DNA from: an uncultured Clostridia bacterium
GTDB taxonomy: Bacteria > Bacillota > Clostridia > Oscillospirales > UBA644
Direction: 5' to 3'
DNA: 5,255 nt
NCBI GenBank assembly: GCA_904502105.1
Contig: CAJGDF010000134.1
Span: 1 to 5,255, forward strand
The notes under the pieces were generated by a model. It was not told where the DNA came from. It worked only from the letters and a program-made list of their open reading frames with translations, and made no database searches. Of the stretch, positions 1 to 5,255 are shown piece by piece. The first letter of the stretch is position 1. Every line of letters starts with the position of its first letter. Made by a program: the position numbers and the translations under genes.

Positions 1-649
1 CGGTGATGTGCGGATCCTGGCAAATAATGTCAGGAAAAAGATTGAGGCCAACGATACCTTTTCTGTTGAAGATCTCTTTTAACTGATCGTCTGTAAGGTT
101 TCGGAGATGTCCGTATATCGATCTGCAGTTTGAATGAGTCGCAATAAACGGCTTCTTGCAGATCTTTACAAGATCCTCAAATCCCGCATCTGAAAGATGT
201 GAAACGTCAGGCGTAATGCCAAGCTCCTCGCATCTTTTAACAGCTCCCTTGCCCGTTTCGGTAAGGCCTCTGCCATTGTCGGTAGCACCGCCGCATGCAA
301 GCTCGTTTTCGCCGTTGTGCACAAGACCGAAAACCCTGAGCCCGTATTTTTCTTTTAAAGCATTGATGTTGTCAACGTTTCCGTCTATACATCTGCCGCC
401 TTCGCATGCAACTATCGGAACGAGATTTTTTACCTTTGCCGCAACGGGAAGAAAATAATCCATTACGTTGCAAAAATACTCAAATCCGCTGCCGCCCTGA
501 CCGTCTGCTATGAACACAGCACATGTCTGATATGCTTTTTCGTAATTTTCAAGACCCTTTTCGCTTATATGCATCGAGGTGTCCGAAAAATCATTCTTTT
601 TTGCGTACATCACGGTCGATGTATCGCAGTGTAAATCAAAGAATTTCAT
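1..649 (-). CDS. Membrane dipeptidase family protein (peptidase M19), C-terminus cut by window edge
   Basis: Zinc-dependent dipeptidase of the renal dipeptidase family (M19), which hydrolyses dipeptides, often with tolerance for a D-residue at the C-terminal side. The visible 216 residues contain all five expected metal ligands of the human DPEP1 pattern: H7 and D9 in FDLHCDT, E83 in ACEGG (bridging Glu), H151 in DVSH and H172 in THSN. H111 in LVHN matches the substrate-contacting His, and R183 in LRNL lies 11 residues after H172, as in the human enzyme. The GGDFDG aspartate region lies beyond position 1. Family members are usually 310-400 residues, so about 100 or more residues are missing. 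There is no signal peptide, so it is probably cytoplasmic despite the family name. The ATG overlaps the end of yraN by 14 bp and has its own GGAG site 9 nt upstream. The natural substrate cannot be told from sequence. Confidence 0.93.
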   Translation of the reverse strand, partial: MKFFDLHCDTSTVMYAKKNDFSDTSMHISEKGLENYEKAYQTCAVFIADGQGGSGFEYFCNVMDYFLPVAAKVKNLVPIVACEGGRCIDGNVDNINALKEKYGLRVFGLVHNGENELACGGATDNGRGLTETGKGAVKRCEELGITPDVSHLSDAGFEDLVKICKKPFIATHSNCRSIYGHLRNLTDDQLKEIFNRKGIVGLNLFPDIICQDPHIT

Positions 650-1046
650 AATATTCTTCTCCACATTTAAAGTAGTTTTCGTAATATTTGAATTCCGTTA
701 TGCTTTTGTTTTCGTCAAAGGTTATCGCCGCCGCGTCAAAACGTATGCTGAACCGCTTTATGTCGATACCTTTCTTTTCAAGGTCTAAAACAAACTGCTT
801 CGCTGCTATGGCTATATATCGCATCTTCTTTTCGTCGATCCTTGTTTCGGGGGCTTCAAAAAATGCCTCGTTTCCCGATTTAACTTCTGTGAAAACAAGC
901 GTTTTTCCTTTAACAGCAACGATATCAAGCTCGTGCGGCGGCTTTTCCCAGTTTCGCGCTACGATCTTATATCCGTTCTTCTTCATCCACCGAGCAGTCT
1001 CTTCTTCAAAAAGATCACCCGTTTTTCGTGTTTCGCTCTTAGCCAT
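636..1046 (-). CDS. yraN: YraN / UPF0102 family nuclease-fold protein
   Basis: A 136-residue protein of the UPF0102 family, which has a PD-(D/E)XK-type (Holliday junction resolvase-like) fold and whose cellular role is not settled. The family pattern is visible: TRKTGDLFEEETARWM at residues 6-21 (helix with G10 and E14-E16), the N-terminal GY.I..RN element at 25-32, ELDIVAV at 39-45 with D41, and FTEVKS at 52-57 with E54 and K56, the presumed metal-site residues. The usual GEID motif reads HELD here, so the glycine is replaced by His and the Ile by Leu. Length is close to the family norm (about 115-135), with a slightly long acidic/aromatic tail ending in EEYYEIL. The ATG follows the rnhB stop by 1 nt; only a weak AAAGAT lies upstream, so translation probably depends on coupling to rnhB. 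The rnhB-yraN adjacency is common in Firmicutes. Confidence 0.92.
   Translation of the reverse strand: MAKSETRKTGDLFEEETARWMKKNGYKIVARNWEKPPHELDIVAVKGKTLVFTEVKSGNEAFFEAPETRIDEKKMRYIAIAAKQFVLDLEKKGIDIKRFSIRFDAAAITFDENKSITEFKYYENYFKCGEEYYEIL
659..662 (-). promoter_or_regulatory. Ribosome binding site of the M19 dipeptidase, inside yraN
   Basis: GGAG (extended GGAGAAG) ends 9 nt before the ATG at 649-647 and lies within the last codons of yraN. It fixes the dipeptidase start and shows that the 14-bp overlap with yraN is genuine, not a misplaced start. Confidence 0.75.
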
Positions 1047-1047
1047 A

Positions 1048-1641
1048 TCAATGCATCTTTTTTAAGAACGTCTTTCTGTATATCTCGCAAATGCCGTGCT
1101 CACGTATCTTTTCATAATGCTTTTCCGTCGGATAGCCCTTATGATCACTCAATCCGTACATCGGATATTTCTCCGCAAGCTCGGTCATCACTCGGTCTCT
1201 CGTTACTTTTGCAACGATCGATGCCGCCGCGATAGAAAGACTCTTTGAGTCGCCTTTAACAACGCACTCCGCAGGTATGTCCAGCCCTTTTATTCTGTTT
1301 CCGTCAACGAGTGCAAATTCGGGCTTAACGTTTAGCCCCTCAACTGCGCGCCTCATCGCAAGAAAAGTCGCATTCAGTATGTTTAACTCGTCGATCTCTT
1401 CCGGGGTCGCAAACGCCGCACAGTAGCTTATCGCGTTCTGCGTCACCGTTTCGTAAAGCTGTTCTCGCTTCTTCGCGGAAAGCTTCTTCGAATCGTCAAC
1501 TCCCGGTAAAATAATACCTTTCGGTAAAACTACCGCCGCCGCACAGACCGGGCCGCATAAACAGCCTCTGCCTGCTTCATCTATTCCGCAAAATACGGAG
1601 TAGCGGTCGTGGTATATCGCATCAAATTCAATGTTGGTCAT
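1048..1641 (-). CDS. rnhB: Ribonuclease HII
   Basis: Type 2 RNase H, which cuts the RNA strand of RNA-DNA hybrids and incises 5' of single ribonucleotides in DNA. The protein has 197 residues, near the usual 200-260. Hallmarks: GIDEAGRG at 19-26 with catalytic D21 and E22; DDSKKLS at 49-55; VDGN with D113; KGDSKS with D131; the AAASIVAKVTRD block at 138-149; and a C-terminal SDHKGYPTEKHY segment matching the H.GY.T..H family signature. The segment after the catalytic GRG reads CLCGPV where PLAGPV is usual, giving two cysteines close to the active site. The ATG overlaps the rbgA stop in an ATGA (1638-1641). No convincing Shine-Dalgarno sequence precedes it, so translation is probably coupled to rbgA. 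Confidence 0.97.
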   Translation of the reverse strand: MTNIEFDAIYHDRYSVFCGIDEAGRGCLCGPVCAAAVVLPKGIILPGVDDSKKLSAKKREQLYETVTQNAISYCAAFATPEEIDELNILNATFLAMRRAVEGLNVKPEFALVDGNRIKGLDIPAECVVKGDSKSLSIAAASIVAKVTRDRVMTELAEKYPMYGLSDHKGYPTEKHYEKIREHGICEIYRKTFLKKMH

Positions 1642-2495
1642 ATTCTGTCAAGAGTGATTCTGCCTATTTTGCCGCCTCTGAATTCGTCGAGAAGAACAGC
1701 AGCCGTGCGCTCTGTGTCTACCTCTCCGCCCGAAATAACAAATCCGCGCTTCTTGCCTATAAGCGAAAGAAGATCGTATGTGTCTTCGGGTAATTCTTCG
1801 GGCAATTTATATCTCGCACTCAAAAGCTTGACATATTCAGGCGCTCTCAATATGTTCAGAAGACATACCGCAAGCTCTTCGGAATCAAGGATCTCGTCTC
1901 TAATAGCTCCCGTTACCGCAAGTCTTTCTGCCGCAACCTTGTCTTCTATCTTGGGCCAAAGTATGCCCGGGGTGTCGAGTATGTCAAGGCCGCCCGCGCT
2001 TATCCACTGCTTGCCTCTTGTAACACCCGGTCTGTCTTCTGCCCTTGCGCGCTTACTGCCGCAAATATTGTTTATTACCGTGGACTTGCCCACGTTGGGA
2101 ATTCCCAGAACCATTATCTTTATGGCTCTTCCTGCCATACCCTTGGCTGTGTTCTTTTCTATCTTTTCCGCAAATGCCGCTTTAACAGCCGCCACGAATT
2201 CCGCGTTTGACTTCGCGCCCGTAGCCTTTGCGTTAAACAGAATAGCGGGGATCCCTTCTTTTCTGTACCTTGCAAGCCATCTGTCGTTTTCAACAGGGTC
2301 GGCAAGGTCGCTCTTGTTTAATAGGATCATGCTCGGACGGTTCGCCTTTGCAAGTAAAGGCGCTATGTCGGGATTTCTCGAAGATACAGGAATTCTCGCA
2401 TCGATAAGCTCAACAGCCATATCTACCTGCTTTAAACTGTCTTCGATCATCCTCTTGGCTTTCGCCATGTGTCCGGGATACCAGTTTATGTTCAA
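1638..2495 (-). CDS. rbgA: Ribosome biogenesis GTPase RbgA (YlqF)
   Basis: Circularly permuted GTPase needed for late maturation of the 50S subunit in Bacillus subtilis (L16 incorporation and related steps). The 285 residues show the permuted motif order G4-G5-G1-G2-G3: NKSD at 60-63 (G4), NAKAT at 88-92 (G5), GIPNVGKS at 131-138 (P-loop, G1), PGVT with T159 (G2) and DTPG at 174-177 (G3). The N-terminal WYPGHMAKA carries H9, equivalent in position to the catalytic His9 of B. subtilis RbgA, and DARIPVSSRNP at 32-42 is typical. The C-terminal helical domain (about 190-285) is the ribosome-binding ANTAR-like part. The start codon is TTG (2495-2493): it aligns exactly with the family N-terminus, has GGAG 7 nt upstream, and no ATG fits. 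The TTGA overlaps the lepB stop by 4 bp, and the 3' end overlaps rnhB by 4 bp. Confidence 0.96.
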   Translation of the reverse strand: MNINWYPGHMAKAKRMIEDSLKQVDMAVELIDARIPVSSRNPDIAPLLAKANRPSMILLNKSDLADPVENDRWLARYRKEGIPAILFNAKATGAKSNAEFVAAVKAAFAEKIEKNTAKGMAGRAIKIMVLGIPNVGKSTVINNICGSKRARAEDRPGVTRGKQWISAGGLDILDTPGILWPKIEDKVAAERLAVTGAIRDEILDSEELAVCLLNILRAPEYVKLLSARYKLPEELPEDTYDLLSLIGKKRGFVISGGEVDTERTAAVLLDEFRGGKIGRITLDRI

Positions 2496-3175
2496 TTTAC
2501 TGCTCCAATCTTGTCAAACGGGAAGAATCTTACAAATACTTTTCCGAGTATCGTTCGTATATCAATACTTCCCAATTGCCTGCTGTCAACAGATTCAAGT
2601 CTGTTATCGCCCATTACAAATATATGCCCCGCCGGTACTTCAAACGGGTATACAACGGACGAATCGGGTCTTTTATATGTTATGTTCCCCGTTAAATACG
2701 GTTCGGATAACACAACTCCGTCAACCAAAACCTGATGTGTCTGATCGTCTATATCAACGACCTGACCCTCAGTTGCTACAACTCTCTTTACAAGAAGCTT
2801 GTTTTCGCCGTGGATATATCTTCTCGTTGCAGCATTGTCTTCAGGCTGAAAAACTATGATATCGCCTTGCTTGGGTGTGTAGAAAAGGCCCGAAACAAGA
2901 TATCTGTCTCCGTCGAGCATGGTGGGTGCCATCGATGCACCGTCTACGTATCCCGTTCTCACTATAAGGGTGAGAAGAAATACCGCCGCAACAACAGACG
3001 TTACAAGAATATCTACGATATATTCGTAAAATTCATGAATCAACGGACGCTTTTCTTTTTGCTTCGCATTTCGTTTAACATCAGCTTCGGCTTTTTGAGC
3101 CTCCGCAATAGATTGAGACTCGGCTGTCTCTGCAGAATTGCTTTCTTCTGCGGGGATTACTTCACGTTCATCCAT
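2492..3175 (-). CDS. lepB: Type I signal peptidase
   Basis: Membrane-anchored serine protease (S26) that cleaves signal peptides from Sec- and Tat-exported proteins on the outer face of the cytoplasmic membrane. The predicted product has 227 residues. Residues 1-45 are a hydrophilic, charged, Ala/Glu-rich cytoplasmic tail; 52-72 form a single hydrophobic membrane segment (IVDILVTSVVAAVFLLTLIV); box B GASMAPTM carries catalytic S81; LLVKRVVA carries general-base K130; and box E GDNRLESVDSR spans 189-199. The single membrane span and Ser/Lys dyad fit Gram-positive SipS-type enzymes (about 180-200 residues); the extra length is mainly the N-terminal tail. The start is placed at 3175 because GGAG lies 7 nt upstream. 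An in-frame ATG at 3220 would add 15 residues encoded by the upstream hairpin and has no better site. The stop overlaps the rbgA TTG start. Confidence 0.96.
   Translation of the reverse strand: MDEREVIPAEESNSAETAESQSIAEAQKAEADVKRNAKQKEKRPLIHEFYEYIVDILVTSVVAAVFLLTLIVRTGYVDGASMAPTMLDGDRYLVSGLFYTPKQGDIIVFQPEDNAATRRYIHGENKLLVKRVVATEGQVVDIDDQTHQVLVDGVVLSEPYLTGNITYKRPDSSVVYPFEVPAGHIFVMGDNRLESVDSRQLGSIDIRTILGKVFVRFFPFDKIGAVN
2503..2506 (-). promoter_or_regulatory. Ribosome binding site supporting the TTG start of rbgA
   Basis: GGAG lies in the last codons of lepB, 7 nt before the TTG at 2495-2493. Together with family-matched N-terminal spacing (H9 in WYPGHMAKA), this decides the non-ATG start. Confidence 0.75.
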
Positions 3176-3182
3176 TATAAGT

Positions 3183-3186
3183 CTCC
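3183..3186 (-). promoter_or_regulatory. Ribosome binding site of lepB
   Basis: TAGGAGAC context with GGAG 7 nt before the ATG at 3175-3173. It selects this start over the in-frame upstream ATG at 3220. It sits only a few bases after the T-rich run of the upstream hairpin. Confidence 0.8.
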
Positions 3187-3187
3187 T

Positions 3188-3239
3188 AAATAAAAATAAT
3201 GCGGTATTCAACACCGTCAAAACAGAGTGAATACCGCAT
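3188..3239 (-). terminator. Candidate intrinsic terminator or attenuator between rplS and lepB
   Basis: A perfect 12-bp inverted repeat (arms 3228-3239 and 3199-3210; ATGCGGTATTCA with TGAATACCGCAT) encloses a 17-nt loop. On the transcribed minus strand it is followed at once by TATTTTTATTT (3198-3188). A stable stem plus a T-rich tail is the form of a Rho-independent terminator, but the stem has only 5 G/C pairs, the loop is long and the T run is broken by A. The lepB ribosome binding site starts directly after the tail and no strong promoter lies between, so partial termination (lowering lepB relative to rplS) or an mRNA-processing/stability role is as likely as full termination. Confidence 0.55.
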
Positions 3240-3300
3240 ATTTACGCTGCCGGACAATGATCGTTATTCACCGTTACGGCCGGAAAAATATAACTTGATT

Positions 3301-3329
3301 TTCCCAATATTTTAAACGAAGCTTGGGAA
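3301..3329. repeat. Short inverted repeat downstream of rplS
   Basis: TTCCCAA at 3301-3307 and TTGGGAA at 3323-3329 form a perfect 7-bp stem with a 15-nt loop, about 40 nt after the rplS stop. On the minus strand the next bases are AATCAAGTTATATTTTT, so a T run exists but about 10 nt too late for a standard terminator. It may protect the rplS mRNA 3' end or be chance. The rest of the 193-bp gap holds no gene and no convincing promoter. Confidence 0.35.
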
Positions 3330-3368
3330 TATGATTCGATCAGGTCGCCTTTGCAAACCACAAACCGA

Positions 3369-3716
3369 TTAGTTTAATTTCTCCTTGACTTTGGCAGCCT
3401 TACCAACTCTGTCACGAAGATAATAGAGTTTAGCGCGACGAACGTTACCGTTACGAACAACTTCTACCTTTGCAATGTTGGGAGAGTGGATCGGGAAAGT
3501 TCTTTCTACGCCTACACCGTATGCTACACGACGAACGGTTACGGTTTCGGATACGCCTCCGTGCTTCTTGGCAATTACTGTTCCTTCGAAGATCTGAATT
3601 CTTTCTCTGGAACCTTCTTTAATTTTCACATGGACTTTAACTGTGCTACCGATGTCAAAGGGGATAGCTTCTTCTCTGAGCTGGTCCTTGGTGAAAAGAT
3701 CGAGTTTGTTGGACAT
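3369..3716 (-). CDS. rplS: 50S ribosomal protein L19
   Basis: Structural protein of the large ribosomal subunit located at the 30S-50S interface. The 115 residues are the standard length for bL19. Recognisable family blocks are [19 protein letters not shown] at about 22-40, [12 protein letters not shown] at 43-54, the near-invariant [14 protein letters not shown] at about 65-78, and [21 protein letters not shown] towards the C-terminus. The ATG has a full AGGAGG 8 nt upstream. The gene has its own strong promoter and a leader of about 78 nt. In many Firmicutes rplS closes an rpsP-rimM-trmD-rplS cluster; here the upstream neighbour is a sensor kinase 156 bp away, so L19 appears to head its own transcription unit followed by lepB. 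Confidence 0.98.
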   Translation of the reverse strand: MSNKLDLFTKDQLREEAIPFDIGSTVKVHVKIKEGSRERIQIFEGTVIAKKHGGVSETVTVRRVAYGVGVERTFPIHSPNIAKVEVVRNGNVRRAKLYYLRDRVGKAAKVKEKLN

Positions 3717-3724
3717 TTTCTCTT

Positions 3725-3730
3725 CCTCCT
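3725..3730 (-). promoter_or_regulatory. Consensus ribosome binding site of rplS
   Basis: AGGAGG with an 8-nt spacer to the ATG at 3716-3714, the strongest such site in the window, in line with the high demand for a ribosomal protein. Confidence 0.88.
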
Positions 3731-3753
3731 GAAATTTTTATCAGTCATTATTT

Positions 3754-3790
3754 TGAAACGTTCGTGCAGAGACGGCAGAGGACCGTTTCA
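3754..3790 (-). promoter_or_regulatory. Leader hairpin of rplS, candidate L19 leader
   Basis: Within the inferred 5' leader of rplS, TGAAACG (3790-3784 on the transcribed strand) pairs perfectly with CGTTTCA (3760-3754), closing a 23-nt loop that contains two CTCTGC copies. Ribosomal protein L19 leaders, cis-acting RNA structures upstream of rplS, are known from low-GC Gram-positives, and position and size fit. The match to that family is my inference from position; I could not run a covariance model. Confidence 0.45.
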
Positions 3791-3800
3791 TAACCAAGTA

Positions 3801-3829
3801 ATTATACCACAAACGGATATTTTTTGCAA
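3801..3829 (-). promoter_or_regulatory. Sigma-A type promoter for rplS
   Basis: On the minus strand, TTGCAA (3829-3824) and TATAAT (3806-3801) are separated by exactly 17 bp, and TGG directly before the -10 makes an extended -10 (TGnTATAAT). The -10 is a perfect consensus and the -35 matches TTGACA at four of six bases. Transcription would start near 3793-3795, leaving a leader of about 78 nt. It probably drives rplS and, by read-through, lepB to the dipeptidase. Confidence 0.85.
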
Positions 3830-3872
3830 TAGTTCTTTCTGAATTTATTGTGAATTATTCGCAAAAATCCGC

Positions 3873-5255
3873 TTATTCTTCATATTCTTCGTCATCTTCG
3901 GGGGGAGGTGCAACGGGGATAACGATCGTAAATGTCGTTCCCTTTCCAACTTCGCTTTCAACAAGGATCGTGCCCTTATGAAGCTCCGCAAGCTCCCACG
4001 CGATAGAAAGACCGAGACCCGTACCCGTTTCCGAGCCGCCGCGCGCCTTGTCTACCTTGTAGAATCTGTCAAATATAAACGGAACATCTTCCTCCGGAAT
4101 GCCCACACCCGTGTCTTTTATCGAAATGTATGCATATCCGTCGTCGCGTTCCTCCGCAAAAACAGATACCGTTCCGCCTTTGGGCGTGAATTTTATTGCA
4201 TTGTCCACAAAGATGATTATCATCTGACGCAGACGGTCGTAATCTGCAAGCACGTATTCAAGCTCCTTCGGCTCAAATACAAGGGATATTCCCTTTTCGG
4301 CCGCAACAGGCTTGAGCTTTTCGGTTATGTCCGCAATAAGCCAGATTGCATCCATCGGCTTGATCTCAAGAACGATCTTTCCTGCTTTGTATTTTGATGT
4401 GTCGAGCAGGTCTCTTACAAGTCTTTCGAGAGCCTTTGATTCTGTCTCAATTCTCGAATAATAAGAGAATTTTTCTTCCTCTGTTTCAGCAGCTCCGTCA
4501 AGAAGTGCCTCAACAGAGCCTTTGATTATCGTCAGCGGCGTTCTGAATTCGTGCGATACGTTAGCCACAAAGTCTGTTCGGAGCTGATTGAGTCTCTCTG
4601 ACTGGCTTATGTCCTGAACGATTACAACAACACCCTCTGTTATATCCTTGTTCTGAATACGTGTTGCCGTAAATTTCAGGATGTCTTTGCCGTTTAAAAC
4701 AACAGTCTTCTTCTGCCCTGTCTGCAAAACCTGCGTTATCATTTCCGTAACCGCAGGATCTTCAAGCTCGTTGAGACTGCATATCTTCAAAAGTGCGGTG
4801 TTGTACTTCTGAAGATGCATATTTGTGTCAAACGATGCAAGACCGTCGGATATATTTTCGATTATGTTGCTTAATTTATCTTTTTCGTTTTTCAAACGTG
4901 TGAACGTGCTTCCGAGATTGTGCGCAAGATGATTGAGCGCGTGCGCAAGATCCTGAAGCTCTGTTCTGTCGTTTGTGTGTACCTTGATGCTGAAATCTCC
5001 CTTTGCAAGGCTCGATGCCGCATCACACATCTCTTTTATCGGCTTCGTTAAATGAAGACCGAGGAAAACAGCAAATATTACCGTGAGAATAACGGCAAAA
5101 ACAAATGTTCCCACCAACAGCGCCGATGATGCGGAAAATGTCTCGTTGATATACTTTAACGGCGAGTGCATCAGAACCGCACCGATTATTTCGGAGCTTA
5201 CAGTTCCGTATTTGTCAGTTGCATATATCGGAACAACAACAGTCAGCGTTTCTTC
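3873..5255 (-). CDS. Membrane sensor histidine kinase (WalK/PhoR-like), N-terminus cut by window edge
   Basis: Sensor of a two-component system; the open frame runs off at 5255, leaving 460 residues. Fragment-numbered layout: residues 1-42 are the end of an extracytoplasmic sensor domain (VVVPIY...IIGAVLMHSPL, typical of Cache/PAS-like ligand domains); about 45-67 a membrane segment; 68-115 a HAMP linker starting TKPIKEM; about 126-215 a PAS-like domain (IIENISDGLASFD ... VVIVQDIS); HisKA with NVSHEFRTPLT and phospho-acceptor H235; N-box DNAIKFTP with N352; DTGVGIP; FDRFYKVD; and GTGLGLS. The E-F-R-T after the His also suits phosphatase activity. The C-terminus ends in an acidic EDDEEYEE tail. 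A methionine at 5171 is internal, not the start. The response regulator is probably just upstream, outside the window. Signal and target genes are unknown. There is no clear terminator between its stop and the rplS promoter. Confidence 0.95.
   Translation of the reverse strand, partial: EETLTVVVPIYATDKYGTVSSEIIGAVLMHSPLKYINETFSASSALLVGTFVFAVILTVIFAVFLGLHLTKPIKEMCDAASSLAKGDFSIKVHTNDRTELQDLAHALNHLAHNLGSTFTRLKNEKDKLSNIIENISDGLASFDTNMHLQKYNTALLKICSLNELEDPAVTEMITQVLQTGQKKTVVLNGKDILKFTATRIQNKDITEGVVVIVQDISQSERLNQLRTDFVANVSHEFRTPLTIIKGSVEALLDGAAETEEEKFSYYSRIETESKALERLVRDLLDTSKYKAGKIVLEIKPMDAIWLIADITEKLKPVAAEKGISLVFEPKELEYVLADYDRLRQMIIIFVDNAIKFTPKGGTVSVFAEERDDGYAYISIKDTGVGIPEEDVPFIFDRFYKVDKARGGSETGTGLGLSIAWELAELHKGTILVESEVGKGTTFTIVIPVAPPPEDDEEYEE

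Noticed and set aside
156..458. Plus-strand open frame opposite the dipeptidase
   Set aside because: The minus strand carries all five M19 metal ligands here; the plus-strand product is low-complexity Ser/Pro-rich shadow sequence.
1609..2859. Long plus-strand open frame (416 codons)
   Set aside because: It is antisense to rbgA and lepB, whose motifs are all intact on the minus strand. The plus-strand protein shows no recognisable domain, is rich in Ser/Leu/Ile as expected of an antisense shadow, and spans two real genes.
3176..3220. Earlier start for lepB at 3220
   Set aside because: The extra 15 residues would be encoded by the hairpin and T-rich tail; the ATG at 3175 has GGAG at 7 nt spacing, so the later start is preferred.
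3192..3221. Promoter for lepB (TTGACG, 16 bp, TATTTT on the minus strand)
   Set aside because: Its start site would fall within or next to the lepB ribosome binding site, and the elements are part of the hairpin and its T-rich tail.
3332..3342. Small inverted repeat TGAT-TCG-ATCA as an operator
   Set aside because: A 4-bp stem of this kind is expected by chance and has no promoter nearby.
3841..3872. Terminator after the histidine kinase
   Set aside because: The AT-rich sequence has only a broken GAAT/ATTC pairing, no GC stem and no proper T run.
3978..4397. Plus-strand open frame opposite the histidine kinase
   Set aside because: It lies opposite the HisKA/ATPase region of a clearly intact kinase and has no domain or ribosome binding site of note.
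5169..5171. Start of the histidine kinase at the methionine at 5171
   Set aside because: The frame stays open to the window edge and encodes the conserved GAVLMHSPL end of the sensor domain upstream of this methionine, so it is internal.

Overview
The window reads as a chromosomal housekeeping block of a Gram-positive, Clostridia-like bacterium, most likely a gut-type Oscillospirales/Ruminococcaceae relative. The grounds are the gene order rplS-lepB-rbgA(ylqF)-rnhB-yraN (a Firmicutes arrangement; lepB between rplS and rbgA is typical of Clostridia), strong AGGAGG-type ribosome binding sites, a TTG start codon, moderate GC and a clostridial-type M19 dipeptidase. Assignment below class level is inference. 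All seven genes are on the minus strand, so transcription runs from high to low coordinates.

Layout in transcription order. (1) 5255-3873: sensor histidine kinase, cut at its N-terminus by the window edge. (2) 3872-3717: a 156-bp gap with no gene but a near-consensus extended -10 promoter (3801-3829) and a roughly 78-nt leader with a hairpin ahead of rplS, a plausible ribosomal-protein leader. (3) 3716-3369: rplS (L19). (4) 3368-3176: a 193-bp gap with two inverted repeats; the one nearest lepB is a 12-bp stem followed by a T-rich run and resembles a terminator or attenuator. (5) 3175-2492 lepB, 2495-1638 rbgA, 1641-1048 rnhB, 1046-636 yraN and 649-1 an M19 dipeptidase (cut at its C-terminus). 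These five are packed with 4-bp stop/start overlaps, a 1-bp gap and a 14-bp overlap, as expected of one translationally coupled operon.

Together the operon serves ribosome and envelope upkeep: L19 is a 50S protein, RbgA is the GTPase for late 50S maturation, LepB releases exported proteins, RnhB clears ribonucleotides and RNA from DNA, and YraN is a nuclease-fold protein of unsettled role. The dipeptidase is a metabolic passenger. The kinase belongs to a separate unit whose response regulator is expected just beyond position 5255.

I see no mobile element, CRISPR array, tRNA, rRNA or defence system, and no evidence for a new biological system. The points most worth a second look are the two non-coding regions around rplS and the gene-order change that places a kinase, rather than trmD, upstream of rplS.
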